This document shows, piece by piece, positions 1 through 10,203 of a stretch of DNA of 64,000 nt. This DNA comes from Physcia stellaris (Eukaryota > Ascomycota > Lecanoromycetes > Caliciales > Physciaceae), in NCBI GenBank assembly GCA_018902385.1, contig JABSSW010000049.1:84405-148404 (forward strand), in the 5' to 3' direction. The notes under the pieces are model-generated. The model was not told the DNA's origin. It did no database searches and worked only from the letters and a program-made list of their open reading frames with translations. A program made the translations under genes and the position numbers. How positions within the stretch are numbered: the first letter of the stretch is position 1; every line of letters starts with the position of its first letter.

Positions 1-393
1 CGATATCAGATGTTAGGTACCACTGCCTCAAGGCGGATTTCCTGTACATTGCGATGATTCCGAGCAGATCAATCCTCGAGCCAGTCGGCAGATACGGTCA
101 GCTCACACCGGCCCGTCATTTCCACCCCATGCGACGACTAGAGACTAGGTACACGCCCCGGTCGAACTTCGTTTATCCTAAACTCTATAGCCTTTTAGTA
201 GCAGGACCATAACGCCTCTGTACAGGTAGACCCAGAGAATGCACTCACTAGCCGCGGGGTGAGATGAGCTACCAAGATCGACCCCCGTCCATGACGAAAA
301 GCCTGAAATGTCAAACGAGATTAGACCTCACCGCCTGATTCTAAAAGTACAAGCAAGCAGTAGCGAGCAGTAGCGCGCATTCATGAGCCAGCG
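1..393. other. Left-edge spacer, no gene seen
   Basis: No convincing reading frame, RNA gene or repeat was seen. The part nearest position 394 is presumably the upstream region of the DUF1989 gene. Antisense frames across 328-924 are shadows of that gene. Confidence 0.5.
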
Positions 394-1282
394 ATGCCAA
401 CGCCGAGCTCTGATAGCCATGGCGAGGCTTGGGAATCCGCAACTGGGTATTCCATTGACCGCACACTCCCTCGTAGATCCCCCCCTTCGCCATCCAGAAA
501 TTCGAGAATCACGCCGCCCAGCATGACAAAGGTCAAGGTCGAGTATGTCGAGGCGTCCACGCAACCAGCAAGAGCAGATATCGGCGACAGCTCTCGTGTA
601 AAGCAGCACATCGTACCCGGCGGGCATGGCTACGCCTTCGAGGTCAAGCGCGGCACCTCCTTTCGCATTATCGACCTCCATGGCCGTCAAATCGTCGATA
701 TGATGGCTTGGGTACTTCCTTACCCTGACAGCTGCGAACATCTTTCCATGTCCTACACGAGGTACGTCCTCAACGGCGAAGCACCTCCTGCGATTGGGGA
801 TTGCCTCGTCACCAACAAGCAGGAGCCCATCTTCAAACTCACTGCCGACGCGTGTCATACTCACGATATGACTTTCATGGCATGTAACCCGGCTTTCTAT
901 GCCGAAAAGGGATTGCCAGGACATAGAAGTTGCGCCGAGAACATCGCCGAAGCAATGGAACCGTGGGGCATGCGGAGTTACCTTGAAGCGACCAGCGTGG
1001 ATCCATTCAATGTGTTTCAGAATACGCCAGATATGACGTTGAAGGATTTGGGGTGTAGTCGGCCGGGGGATTACGTGGAGTTTGAGGTTCTCAAGGACGC
1101 TGTGGTTGGGGTGTCAAGTTGCCCGTATGACGTGGTAAGAATTTCTTCAAGCTTGGAATCAACTTCCGTCACTATTCAACGAAAGATCAGATGCTAACCT
1201 GCGATTGTTCTAGGGGGGTTTTGGCGGCGGCAAAGCGACAGATGTGGCCATTGTAACTGGGTTGAAGCCAGGAAAGAAGTAA
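394..1282 (+). CDS. DUF1989 (urea carboxylase-associated type) protein
   Basis: This gene belongs to the DUF1989 family, which often accompanies urea or amine metabolism genes. The biochemical role is not firmly known, so no reaction is assigned. Two exons are supported: 394-1134, and 1214-1282 after a 79-nt intron with donor GTAAGA, a CTAAC branch site and a TAG acceptor. Joining them continues the frame from SCPYDV into GGFGGGKATDVAIVTG and a stop. Family hallmarks are FEVKRGTSFRIIDLHGRQIVD, the segment ending in GEAPPAIGDCLVTN, CHTHDMTFMACNPAFY and the downstream CAENIAEAM. The first ATG gives a Ser/Pro-rich leader, and a second ATG at 523 (MTKVKVEYVEAS) starts nearer the conserved domain and may be the true start. 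No neighbouring urea gene is present. Confidence 0.85.
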
Positions 1283-1902
1283 TGAAGATTATCAAACCGC
1301 ACCCTTAGGATAGTATATTGACTATTATGACGAACGATGAGAAGATACTTTCCATGTGCCAGTTTATGCCGATGTCAGTGAAACCGTGATCCATTCGTCT
1401 TGGCCTGAGTTAAAATTGTGAGCCGCGAGGAATTTAAAGTTGAGTGGGGTACCTTTCGAACTCACCAAGCCAGAGAGCTCGACCCTTCATCCCATATTTC
1501 ACGCACATGTCGTTTACTGCAACGGCTGCAGTCCAAATATCAAACATGTTCGCCCGAGTTGGGGGAAGGTGCCGCGGCATGCTGATAATAGCACGACATG
1601 AGTTGGCGCCATCGCCTGCGTATTGACGGTCAGTTCAGACGAGTAGCAATCTATAGCGGATTAAGGTGTCGAATAAGAGGATGAATAAGGAAAAGCCAAG
1701 ACAGAGACACGATAATGGTCGTGGAATCTCTCGGCTTTGGGTAGATGAACCGGATAGAGGTTGGGATAAAACGTACCATCATACTCCTTAGGCAAGAGAT
1801 AAAAACCGCTATGTCATTTCAAGTCAGCGGCAATCCACACTTCATATGTTTCTTGGCAAAGCAAAGGTTAAAATTGTTAGATCTGGATGAACACAGTACA
1901 AC
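1283..1902. other. Spacer, no gene seen
   Basis: Short frames here show no conserved features or splice signals that build a gene. The last part may contain the 3' exon or UTR of the minus-strand secreted-protein gene that follows, because that gene ends at a strong 5' splice site. Confidence 0.4.
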
Positions 1903-2529
1903 TTACGTTTTTCCTGGCGGATTGTGCTGTTCTTCCGTAGAGAATAAGTACTGCCTTATGCTTGCAGGAAAACGTTGTAGTACTTGTTGACAATCTTTAT
2001 ATTTAGGAGGATTTTGTTGTACTCCTGATTCGCAATCTACGGTGGGCACGTATCTTCTGACGATTACCTTCATGCTGTTATCCCGCGAGTCGACTGAAAT
2101 CAAGCCGCCTCTGCCACGTCCGACGAGACACTCGTCGATGATTCTCTTCGCACCGAGGTAAAGCAAGTCCCCAGAAGTTGCGTCTCGAGTGGAAGGCGGG
2201 TGGAGAGCAACATCAATAGCACAACGGCCATCGCCACTCAGATATCGAATAGGCATTAGTCTCTGATTTGGCTGAAGTGGACCTGGGTTTTGTTGTCGGG
2301 AGATGTACTGCTTCCAATTCTCAGTGCGATCCATAGCTGACAATGCGTCCCTGCAGCTGATGATTGACATGTCTTCTAAGTCTCCGTATCTTAAACTACA
2401 AGACAGCCCACCCAGATGGAGGTTTCCTGTCGTATTGAAAGATTGTAGCGACATTGACTGAGGGTCAGATAGTGTAGACGCCAGTGTGACGGATAAATAG
2501 AAAAAAGCATTCAAGAGAAGAGGAAACAT
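1903..2529 (-). CDS. Secreted cysteine-containing protein, probably incomplete at 3' end
   Basis: The product is about 208 residues if started at the internal Met at 2529, giving a signal peptide (MFPLLLNAFFYLSVTLAS). A longer frame starts at 2637, but its leader lacks a signal-like profile. Features seen are LGGLSCSLRYGD, a CRDAL segment, RCAIDVAL, IIDECLVGRGRGG and YVPTVDC followed by a DCQQVL element. This spacing recalls a widespread fungal family of secreted proteins of unknown function with paired cysteines. Near the 3' end the minus strand reads CCAGGAAAAAC followed by GTAAGT, a consensus donor, so a further exon probably exists to the left. I could not find an acceptor that gives a convincing tail. 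The function is unknown, and an extracellular or effector role is only inferred. Confidence 0.6.
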   Translation of the reverse strand: MFPLLLNAFFYLSVTLASTLSDPQSMSLQSFNTTGNLHLGGLSCSLRYGDLEDMSIISCRDALSAMDRTENWKQYISRQQNPGPLQPNQRLMPIRYLSGDGRCAIDVALHPPSTRDATSGDLLYLGAKRIIDECLVGRGRGGLISVDSRDNSMKVIVRRYVPTVDCESGVQQNPPKYKDCQQVLQRFPASIRQYLFSTEEQHNPPGKT

Positions 2530-2911
2530 TGTGACAGTGAAGAACAGAAGAAATCTAACTCTGTAGCGGATATCGGAGAGCAGAAAAACTTGGAGAAAAG
2601 GATCGCAGACTCTGTGAGTGTCAACAAGCCGGGTCATGTAGATATATATGGAGTTGAAGCGATTTGCGCCGTCTGCGCACGCGAACCGTCCCGTGTAAAG
2701 AAAGCGGGCAGCTGCTTATTATATCCGAGACAATTGCCATCATGTATTGCTGGTGCAATGTTAAGATAGAGGTTGTATTTTCTGGTTACTAGGAAATGAT
2801 GACAGGAAAGAAACGCGCTGTCACGAGCAGCGGGAAGTGCCGAGGCTCAGCCTTACAGGGCGGCTACGGGAACCTCCTTGATCTCGCGAATCAGCCTTTG
2901 CAGTCGACAAC

Positions 2912-3885
2912 ATGGCCCTCCCACTACCCCCGGGCTTGACACCGCCTGAGGTAGCCTTCTTGTGTGAGATGGAGATGGTAACGATTGTGCCCCGTCAAAG
3001 ACTAGAAGGGCTCGAGCTGCTTGGGGTGAGTCGCAGTCATTGGGATTGATCATACAGCTGCACGTATGTGAGCGCTCGCGTACATCCCCTACCTCACATG
3101 AGACTTGACTGGCTGTTACGACTTCAAATTAACACGAACTAGGGACCTATTCCGCCGCTGCAACCCCCATACCGCACCTCACTTCCTCTATGGCTGGCGC
3201 TACTTCTGAAGCGCCAACGTCGTGCCAATATCCTCCCACCACCCTGGCTGGCCCCAAGCTCCCTCGAAGCAATTCTCAAAGAAGAAACGTCGTCCACATC
3301 ATTTTCATCTCCCCGCCAATGCCTCCAAGCACTATAAGCCCACCTTTCCTCCCCAGCGCGACTGCAGATGTTCCTCCCGACGCACTACCTTATCACTGGC
3401 TCGAAATTGGGGAGATGCTGCTTGACGCGGCAGCGGACGACATACCAGAACCGGACAGTGTACGAAGATTGATGCGGGATCTTCGAGAGGTGAGGATGGC
3501 TAAAATGCGGTCGGGCGTTGCCGTGCTGGAAGGGGGTCGGGAAGTCAAGATGAATGGCGTGGGCGGGTATGTGTCCTCGGACGTGCGAAGGGATAAAATT
3601 CACTTTTAATACGAAGACCACTACAAGCGGGGAAGCTGACTCATTATCAGGATGGAGGTCTCTGAGGGCAGAGCTTTCATCGCTGGGGTAGTCGATGGGC
3701 TGAGGTAGGTCAACAAGCCGCTGTCACACAATAAGCACATCGATAGAGGGGTAGCTGATGATTCCTACAGGAAAATTGGGGCTTCCAAGGAGCTGTCTAG
3801 GAAAGAGCGAGAAGCAGAAGAGAGGGAAAACGGGATTGGTGGTGCTGAGGAGGATGAAGACGAGGATATGGACACGCTTCAATGA
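2912..3885 (+). CDS. PSF2: GINS complex subunit PSF2, with a single-base frameshift
   Basis: Psf2 is one of four GINS subunits; GINS joins Cdc45 and Mcm2-7 as the replicative helicase. Four exons fit: 2912-3025, 3143-3566, 3651-3704 and 3771-3885, with donors GTGAGT, GTATGT and GTAGGT. The N-terminus reads [20 protein letters not shown], followed by [16 protein letters not shown]. Later segments are [50 protein letters not shown] and MNGVGG, then [22 protein letters not shown]. The acidic tail is usual for the family. In exon 2 the frame breaks near 3311-3316: the upstream frame runs into a stop at about 3334, while the [11 protein letters not shown] part lies one frame over. One extra C in the CCCC run would restore the family-typical proline-rich linker. 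It is either an assembly slip or a real lesion. A 68-nt intron (3289-3356) would also fix the phase, but its GTCGTC donor is poor. Confidence 0.88.
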
Positions 3886-4716
3886 GTGGTGAACCTTGAC
3901 ATTCCACGAAAACGCGTAGATCCGACTTTAGCTACGAGACACAGTCGATGATGGAAGCAAAGCACGACCTTTGGTCAACTGTTGGTTCCGTGCATTTACA
4001 CAAGCGCATAGCATGCTTCGTCACATACTTATCACATGCGCCCTCCCGTGTATCGCAAACACCCAAAAAACACCTTCTGCTTCTGTCAAAAGAAAGGACG
4101 AGGCAGACTCTCTCTCAAGAAGGTTACCAAGTAAGTCTGGGGTATCGAGCGAGTTTCCTACCGGTTCAGGAAGATCCATCAGCCTATTTAATGGGGTGAT
4201 TTGTGAGCATGTTGGGTGGCCCAACTTCGTCCAAGCTCGTGCTACCACCATCCCATGTCCACAGAGCGTAACTATCCCCCCTCCTCTTCGTGTCTACCAA
4301 GTACCTATTACCTGATTCCCAACGAGGACCATGCCGGGCCTGCATCTCGCATCTCGGCGACTGATGTGCGGATGCTTATCTGGTCTAGGCCCGCGTCTAC
4401 CCCGCATCGCCGAGTTTCTATTGGCTTTGCCTGCATCTCGAGTGATGAGCAAGCTGCCAATCACCCACTCGATCAACTAAACGATGATGCGTCAGCAAGC
4501 TTCTGCACCCTTTGAGTTTGGACGGGACCAGAAGCAGGGCAACCTCTTTCAGCTGGCTACTGAAAACCCGGGTACCTGGTCTCTGATCTCCTCTCCGACC
4601 TTCATCTGATCATCTCGCCCGCCTGCTGCCTGTCTTTCACTTCTCCATCTGCCCTCGTTCGCTCTTAGATCGCTACACGACACAGGCAGCATCGACAGCC
4701 TGATTCCGTCATCGCC
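3886..4716. other. Spacer between PSF2 and the next gene
   Basis: No supported gene was seen. Overlapping short frames at 3948-4515 lack splice or domain support. The last 200 bases are pyrimidine-rich and lead into the ATG at 4717, as expected for a fungal promoter and 5' leader. Confidence 0.5.
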
Positions 4717-5357
4717 ATGGCCACCAACTCCATCACAGCCTTGCTCCACGACCCGGAGCCACTTCCTCGGTACACACGTGACCCAGAGACAGCCTCAGTG
4801 ACTTCAGTCGCGCCCTCCTACACCTCTGAAGTACGCCTCGCCGCCTCTCCACCCCAAATCCACTCATCTAATCCCCCCTTCATCGCCAGGCCCCATCCTA
4901 CCACTCCACCCACCCCGAAAACCCAACCCACAATGCCACCTCCCCCGCCGCCGACTCCGCCCCCAACCCCACCCGCCGAATCATCACCTTCCACATGAAC
5001 CCCTCCCAACCCTCAGGCCACCGCACCCCAACCGGCACCCGCACCCCGCAAGCCCAGCAAACCGCCGCCCAGCGCCACCGCGCCCGCTACACTATGGAAG
5101 CCGAGCTCCACACCCTCGCGGCGCGCATGATGCACCCGTCCCGCATCACCTTCCCCGACTCGGCGGGCTTCATGAACGAGGCCAAGGCCCGCAAGGCGTA
5201 TATCCGCGAGCTGAGGGAGGAGGCCGCGTTGAGGGAGAAGGGCAAGATGTGGGGGTATTGTGTTGGGCAGATCAGGGGGAGGGAGGAGAGGCAGAGGATT
5301 TGGCAGGGGAAGACGGGGGGGTCGGGGGAAGGGGTGGGGTTGGGGGTTAGGGGTTAG
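4717..5357 (+). CDS. Small conserved fungal protein of unknown function
   Basis: Two exons, 4717-4830 and 4890-5357, are joined by a 59-nt intron (donor GTACGC, TCTAAT branch-like site, CGCCAG acceptor) that restores phase 0. The product is about 194 residues. The N-terminus MATNSITALLHDPEPLPRY is followed by APSYTSE, then APSYHSTHPEN after the junction, the middle RRIITFHMNPS, and a charged helical C-terminal part (KARKAYIRELREEAALREKG) ending in a WGYCVGQI and REERQRIW segment. I recall similar short proteins in other ascomycetes, beginning with SITALLH and ending in a charged helix with Trp, but know no function. Reading straight through without the intron gives a proline homopolymer frame that is probably artefactual. 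Confidence 0.68.
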
Positions 5358-7840
5358 AAATTGATTTCGGATTTTGGGTTAGGATTTCGGTATTTTTGGA
5401 TTGAATGGGAGGTGAGATGCGAGATACGGGATACGAGATTCAGGGTGCTGTGTTGGGATGATATATGGTAAGACGAGACTGCGACATGATGTCTGGGGCA
5501 TTTGAGATCTGTGATGGTTTCGCGGCATATGGGCATCTCTGCTTGTTTTTTTCATCCGATTCGGCCAGCATTCGTGGTTAGGTCGTGGGGGCGCGGTGAT
5601 CATGCCTGGGTATTTATTTCGGTATATAGGTTCATAATCTCTCCTCCCAAATTCCTTTCAAATCCATTCACCATCCATCCTCACATAGCAACTCGTTTCA
5701 TTGACATCAACCCAAACCCCAAAAATACGCATCCCCATGTTCTCGATTTATATTATCTCGTTTTCGGTATTCATATATCGGACCGATGAGCAGAAATATC
5801 CAGCATTCGAGTGCAGTGAGGTGATAATGGAGAGTCATGCCTCAATATCATTTCGGTATATATATAGCTTCATAATTCTCTTCTTCCAATTCCGTTCAAC
5901 CCGATTTATCATCCTCCTCCCAAATCCCTTCCAATCCATTCACCATCCTCCCCAACATCCTCCCCCATTCCCAAACCCCCTTTCCCCCTCCCCTTCCTCC
6001 CAACCCCAAAACAACCCATACCCCCAATCCATAGAATCACATCTCTCCAAAACACCAATCTAGACATCCTATCCGTCCCTCGAAAACGATCGATTCTCCT
6101 CTGCTGGGGTTTCCGTCTCTCATCTGCAACAATTCACTGACTCCGTTCTCAAGACGGAAAGAATAGGATAGGGAAATGGAAAGGGAAGGAAAGAAGTATT
6201 TTTTTCTTTCTTTTTCATTAATGATGTATATGCTCCCATCACTCCCCGATCCTTCGAAACCGTTCTAGAGGCGAACAATAGGGGCCTCCTTGCAGGGGAA
6301 GGGGGGGATGTACAACTCTCCCACCCCCTCTCCCGCCCCCTAAAAACCAAGTCAGTATTTAATGTTTAATCTTTTGGGCTTTTGGACTTTATCACACTCT
6401 ATGCACGAAAATGCACAGAACGATGGAATGCACAAAAACGATGATGGCGAGGCGAAGGGACTTTGCGGAGATCGAGAAAGGTGATGTCAGGGGGAAAATG
6501 ATGGGAATAGAAGGTTGGCGGGAGAAGAGTATAAATAGAAGGACAAAGAAAAGGAAGGGGAGGATAGAACCCAGACATCTGAAACTTAATCGTGGAACAC
6601 AGAAGAAGATGGCAAGGAAAGGGGTATAAATAAATAGCCAGAAAAAGAAGGAGATATGCAATCAGGCGTTGGAGAAGGTAGGCGGGCGGAGGCGAGAAGA
6701 AACGAGGATTTGGGAATAAGAAGAGCAAAGTCATCGAGGGGTTGATGGACAAAATCAGCACTATTACTAAGATATGATACTTAGAAATCATCAGCAGAAG
6801 AAGAAGAAGAAAAGAACAAGGAAGCTTCAGACTTTATGGGCTTATCCCATCTTTCTTATCAAGTAGAAAAGTCTACTCAATCTACTAATACTCAATCTCA
6901 AATACAGGAAGAGCTAAAGCTACTCGTACAACCTGTTTGATGAATCCAGCCACCACAAATCCCAAAACGAGGGTTTGAAAAGATACCGGAGAATCGAAGA
7001 AAATGAGATCGTGATATGTGATAGCTGGATTCTTTTAAGATGAATGAATGAGCTCATGCGTTTTTGTTGAGTAGGAAAAGCGGGAAAGGGAATACAATGG
7101 AGATACAGTAATCCTGGAGGAACGACTACTTTCAACTCTGGCCAGCCTCGCGAGGTGCGGTCTTGACTTCAAGGTAGAATAAGTCGAGAGCCGTAGATCA
7201 CAACTGTTAACTTTGATGGAGGGATAGAGAGTAAGTAAGGTATGCTTGAGTCTAGGATAAGATGGGATAAGAGGCGTATGTAGTCCTAGAAGAGCCTATA
7301 GAGGTGAAGAAGACTTTTTTTGGGAGATGATGAAGACTTTCCAAAACAAGTCTAGAAAATACCACCCCAGTCCTGAAAGAGCCCAAGAAGTTTTTGATTT
7401 CTTCATGCCTACTACCCTAAGTAGCACAAAAAGCAATGCAAGATCTTCTCTTCCAGTGACCAAAGCATGCGCACCTACTACCTAATAATAAGATAGATAG
7501 GTATCCAATCAAAGCATGCAAGCACACACCGATCCAAGCTGTTGGATCTGAATAGTCTAGCCCAAAAAGCACAAAACATGATGCAAAATAATCAAAGCCA
7601 AACTGCTATAGACCCCAAAGCCAATGTATGCCAATGCGATAAGTTTTCATTCGGTAGCGATCTAGAAACGCCGAGGATATGCAAATACTCCCAGAATAAC
7701 GCCGGGCTGAGGGAAGAGATGTATGGTGAGGTCGAGTGTGAGCGTCTTTCGGTATCAGTGGTCCTGAGACGCGAGCCATAGGGGTGGCTAGATAAGGGGG
7801 AAGAATCGATAGAGAGGAAGACGAAGCCACGGGTCTAAAT
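5358..7840. other. 2.5-kb spacer without a recognisable gene
   Basis: The first part is G-rich 3' flank, then comes a CT-rich stretch with an imperfect duplication (listed separately). From about 6120 to 6830 the plus strand is purine-rich, with an AAG-type microsatellite at about 6792-6812. Minus-strand frames here are hydrophobic low-complexity readings of the CT-rich strand and are not supported as genes. The right end probably contains the 3' UTR of the minus-strand RGS gene. Confidence 0.5.
5567..5950 (+). repeat. Imperfect direct duplication in CT-rich spacer
   Basis: About 5567-5690 resembles about 5800-5950. Both contain CATTCG, GTGATAATG/GTGATCATG-like words, ATTTCGGTATATA, a TTCATAAT word and a CT-rich run with TCCATTCACCATCC. 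The copies differ by small indels. No open frame spans them. Confidence 0.5.
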
Positions 7841-10203
7841 TCAACCCCTAGGCTGCTCCCTCACGACTTTACTTCTTGTCCGCTCGACTGGGACGGTCTG
7901 GGACGGAGTATGGTGATGACTAGGTCCGCCGTGATCGAAATTATGCTGCGAAAGCATGGCCGAGTATTTGTGCTCCTTTAAGAACTTTGGTACCGAGTCC
8001 TACATACATGTTAATGCGATGTCTCAGTAAGACAACGATCTACTCACGCTAGACATCAGCTTGAAGACGGAGGTCTGCGCCTCCTTGAAAAGCGCCACGA
8101 CCTCTTGCAGACTCTTCATCATGGCTTCATCATCACCAACGGCTCGCGTCATGCGTGCGGCTAGGCTGTTGCGTAGATTATGGTCGATGTTGAGCTCGCA
8201 AGGAGAGCCGGGGGCAAGGAAGGCATTGTAAAGACCTGCAAAGTCAATACCCGATGATGATGGCTGGTAAGATACATACCATAAGCAGCAGCCAGCGTCT
8301 CCCTGATAGCATCCATCCTGGTGAACGCCTTATGTTTATCGGCATGATCAAAGTTCCTTGTAAACTCCCTAACTTCAATGTAGAAAGCCAAATTTTCCTC
8401 GCAGTGCGTATCACGGAGGAATTCTCTGAACAGGAGACGCAGAGCAGGATCATTTACTATTGTCGTCAGGCGGTTGTTGTTGGAGTCCTTGGGCGCGGAT
8501 TTATTCTCCTTGCCTCTTACTCCATTCTTAGAAGGCCGTCCGTCGTCGGAGCTATTTGTCTCCTCTGGAGCTATCCACCCGGCTATCAATTGACCTTTGT
8601 CCTTCAGGCCATAGATTGCGTTCTTGGTAGGTTGGAACCTTGCTGAGCCAGCGTTGTGGTTTATGAATACCTTATCTTCAACGACGGCCCATATCAGTCC
8701 GTGCTGAACAAAGAGGTCAGCGATCTCGTAGACTTCTCGCCTATCCACGGTCGTGCAGCAATCCATCAACCAATCTACCGCAGCCTTGCCCGTAAATGTG
8801 TTCAGCACAATTTTGTCGAGTATCTTCCGCTCCTTGGCCATCTTTACCCCTATCAGCCCGTTGTAATAATCACTCAAGGAGTCTGAATCGGAATTGGAGA
8901 CGGAAAGTTTGATGTTTGGTCCATCTTGACCTGCAAAGCGGCGAAATATAACCTCGATTGTAGCTTTATCATGCGACAGCTTGTCCGTGAGCCCGTCTCT
9001 CTCCAGTATGACCAACTGCATGGTGTTTCTTGGGCTGTCTAACACATCTAGCACATGCCGTTGATTGATACCGTTTCGTTGGCAGAACCGTGTCAGCACA
9101 TGCATGCCCTTTGGTGTGAGTTGCCAAACCGCGTTCTTGAGAGGGAAGGACGGCATAGGCTTGCCATCTGCCGGCTCTATAAACCTTGCATCCATGAAGC
9201 GCTGGCACACTGACCTCGCCATCTCTTTCGCCATCGAAAAGGTAGTCGTTGTGGTTGTGGTTACGATGCGGGAGGGATCTTTAGGATCAGGCATGCGGTT
9301 GGATTGTGAGAACTTGAGTGAGCCGAGATTGTTGATGGCTTCCTCGGAAGTAAAGGTATGCTCAACTTTTTGAAAGCGTACTCTGTGCGATCCTAACGGA
9401 AGGCTGACCATTAACGTTGAGAAAAGATCCTCAAAATCTCTGGTAAAGGGCCGCTCTTCATCCGTCATGCGGAGTAGTCTTGAGGATGTCTGATGCATCT
9501 TGTTGATGTTCCCCTGCTCAGGTGGAGCCAGACCACGAGAGGGTGAGAAACTTCTGTCTAGAATCCGTTGACGATCTTGACTCAACGAACTCAAGCTTCC
9601 ACGGGAAGGGAGATTTGGGCGAGGCTTTTCGCCTGGACGAGTGCCGTTAACGTTAAGCGAGGGGCCAGACCTCTTTTCAGCAATTGTATATGCGTCAGGT
9701 GACGTGTTGGCCGTATCCTCCCGAGTTGTACTCTTGTCAAGGGCTAAACCCTGAGCCTGCTTCGCAATACTGGAGGAGGAGGAGGAGGAAGAATGAAGGG
9801 AGGTTGTGGATGTCTTGGGTCGGAGGCTGAGATTGGCAAGCGCGGTGGTTGTTTTATCGCGAGCAATAGCTGCTATGGAGAATCGATTGTTCTTGGACTG
9901 TGATGTGGGCGAGGTAGCCTCACCGTAGGTTGTAATGGGAGGTGGGTACTGAGCTGAGTGTCGTTGAGGCGCTGAGGCATGCGGCTGTGCGACTTGAGCA
10001 GCGGAATCGGAAGAGGAGTGGGTGCGTGCTTGGAGGCGACGAGGCTGGCCAGCAGTTGTGATGGTGGTGGTGTGGGTGTCAGTGTCAGGTGGTTTGCGTC
10101 GTGAGAGATCGGAAGAGAGAGGTTGAAGAATTGATGACAGGCCCGTCATGTAAGGCAATGTGTAGCTGGAGCGTAAGACCCACCCAGGGTATGACGGAGA
10201 CAA
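7841..10203 (-). CDS. flbA: Regulator of G-protein signalling, DEP-DEP-RGS (FlbA/Sst2 family)
   Basis: FlbA-type RGS proteins speed GTP hydrolysis on a Galpha subunit, and in Aspergillus they switch growth towards sporulation. Exons run 10203-8280, 8235-8048 and 7999-7841, with introns of 44 and 48 nt that keep phase and join AAAYG to LYNAFLAPGSPCELN and LMSS to DSVPKFLKEHKYSAML. The product is about 756 residues. The N-terminal third is Ser/Thr-rich and disordered. A first DEP-like region begins near RPFTRDFEDLF, a second near MAKERKILDKIVLNTFTGKA, and the RGS domain spans NDPALRLLFREFLRDTHCEE through the exon-2 helices. A later Met at 10149 (MTGLSSILQPLSSDL) is an alternative start. Gene order and length match the usual FlbA layout. 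The downstream targets here are inferred, not seen. Confidence 0.9.

Noticed and set aside
6392-6791. Hydrophobic minus-strand frames rich in Phe, Leu and Pro
   Set aside because: They are readings of the CT-rich strand of a purine/pyrimidine-skewed spacer, with no start context, splice sites or conserved pattern.
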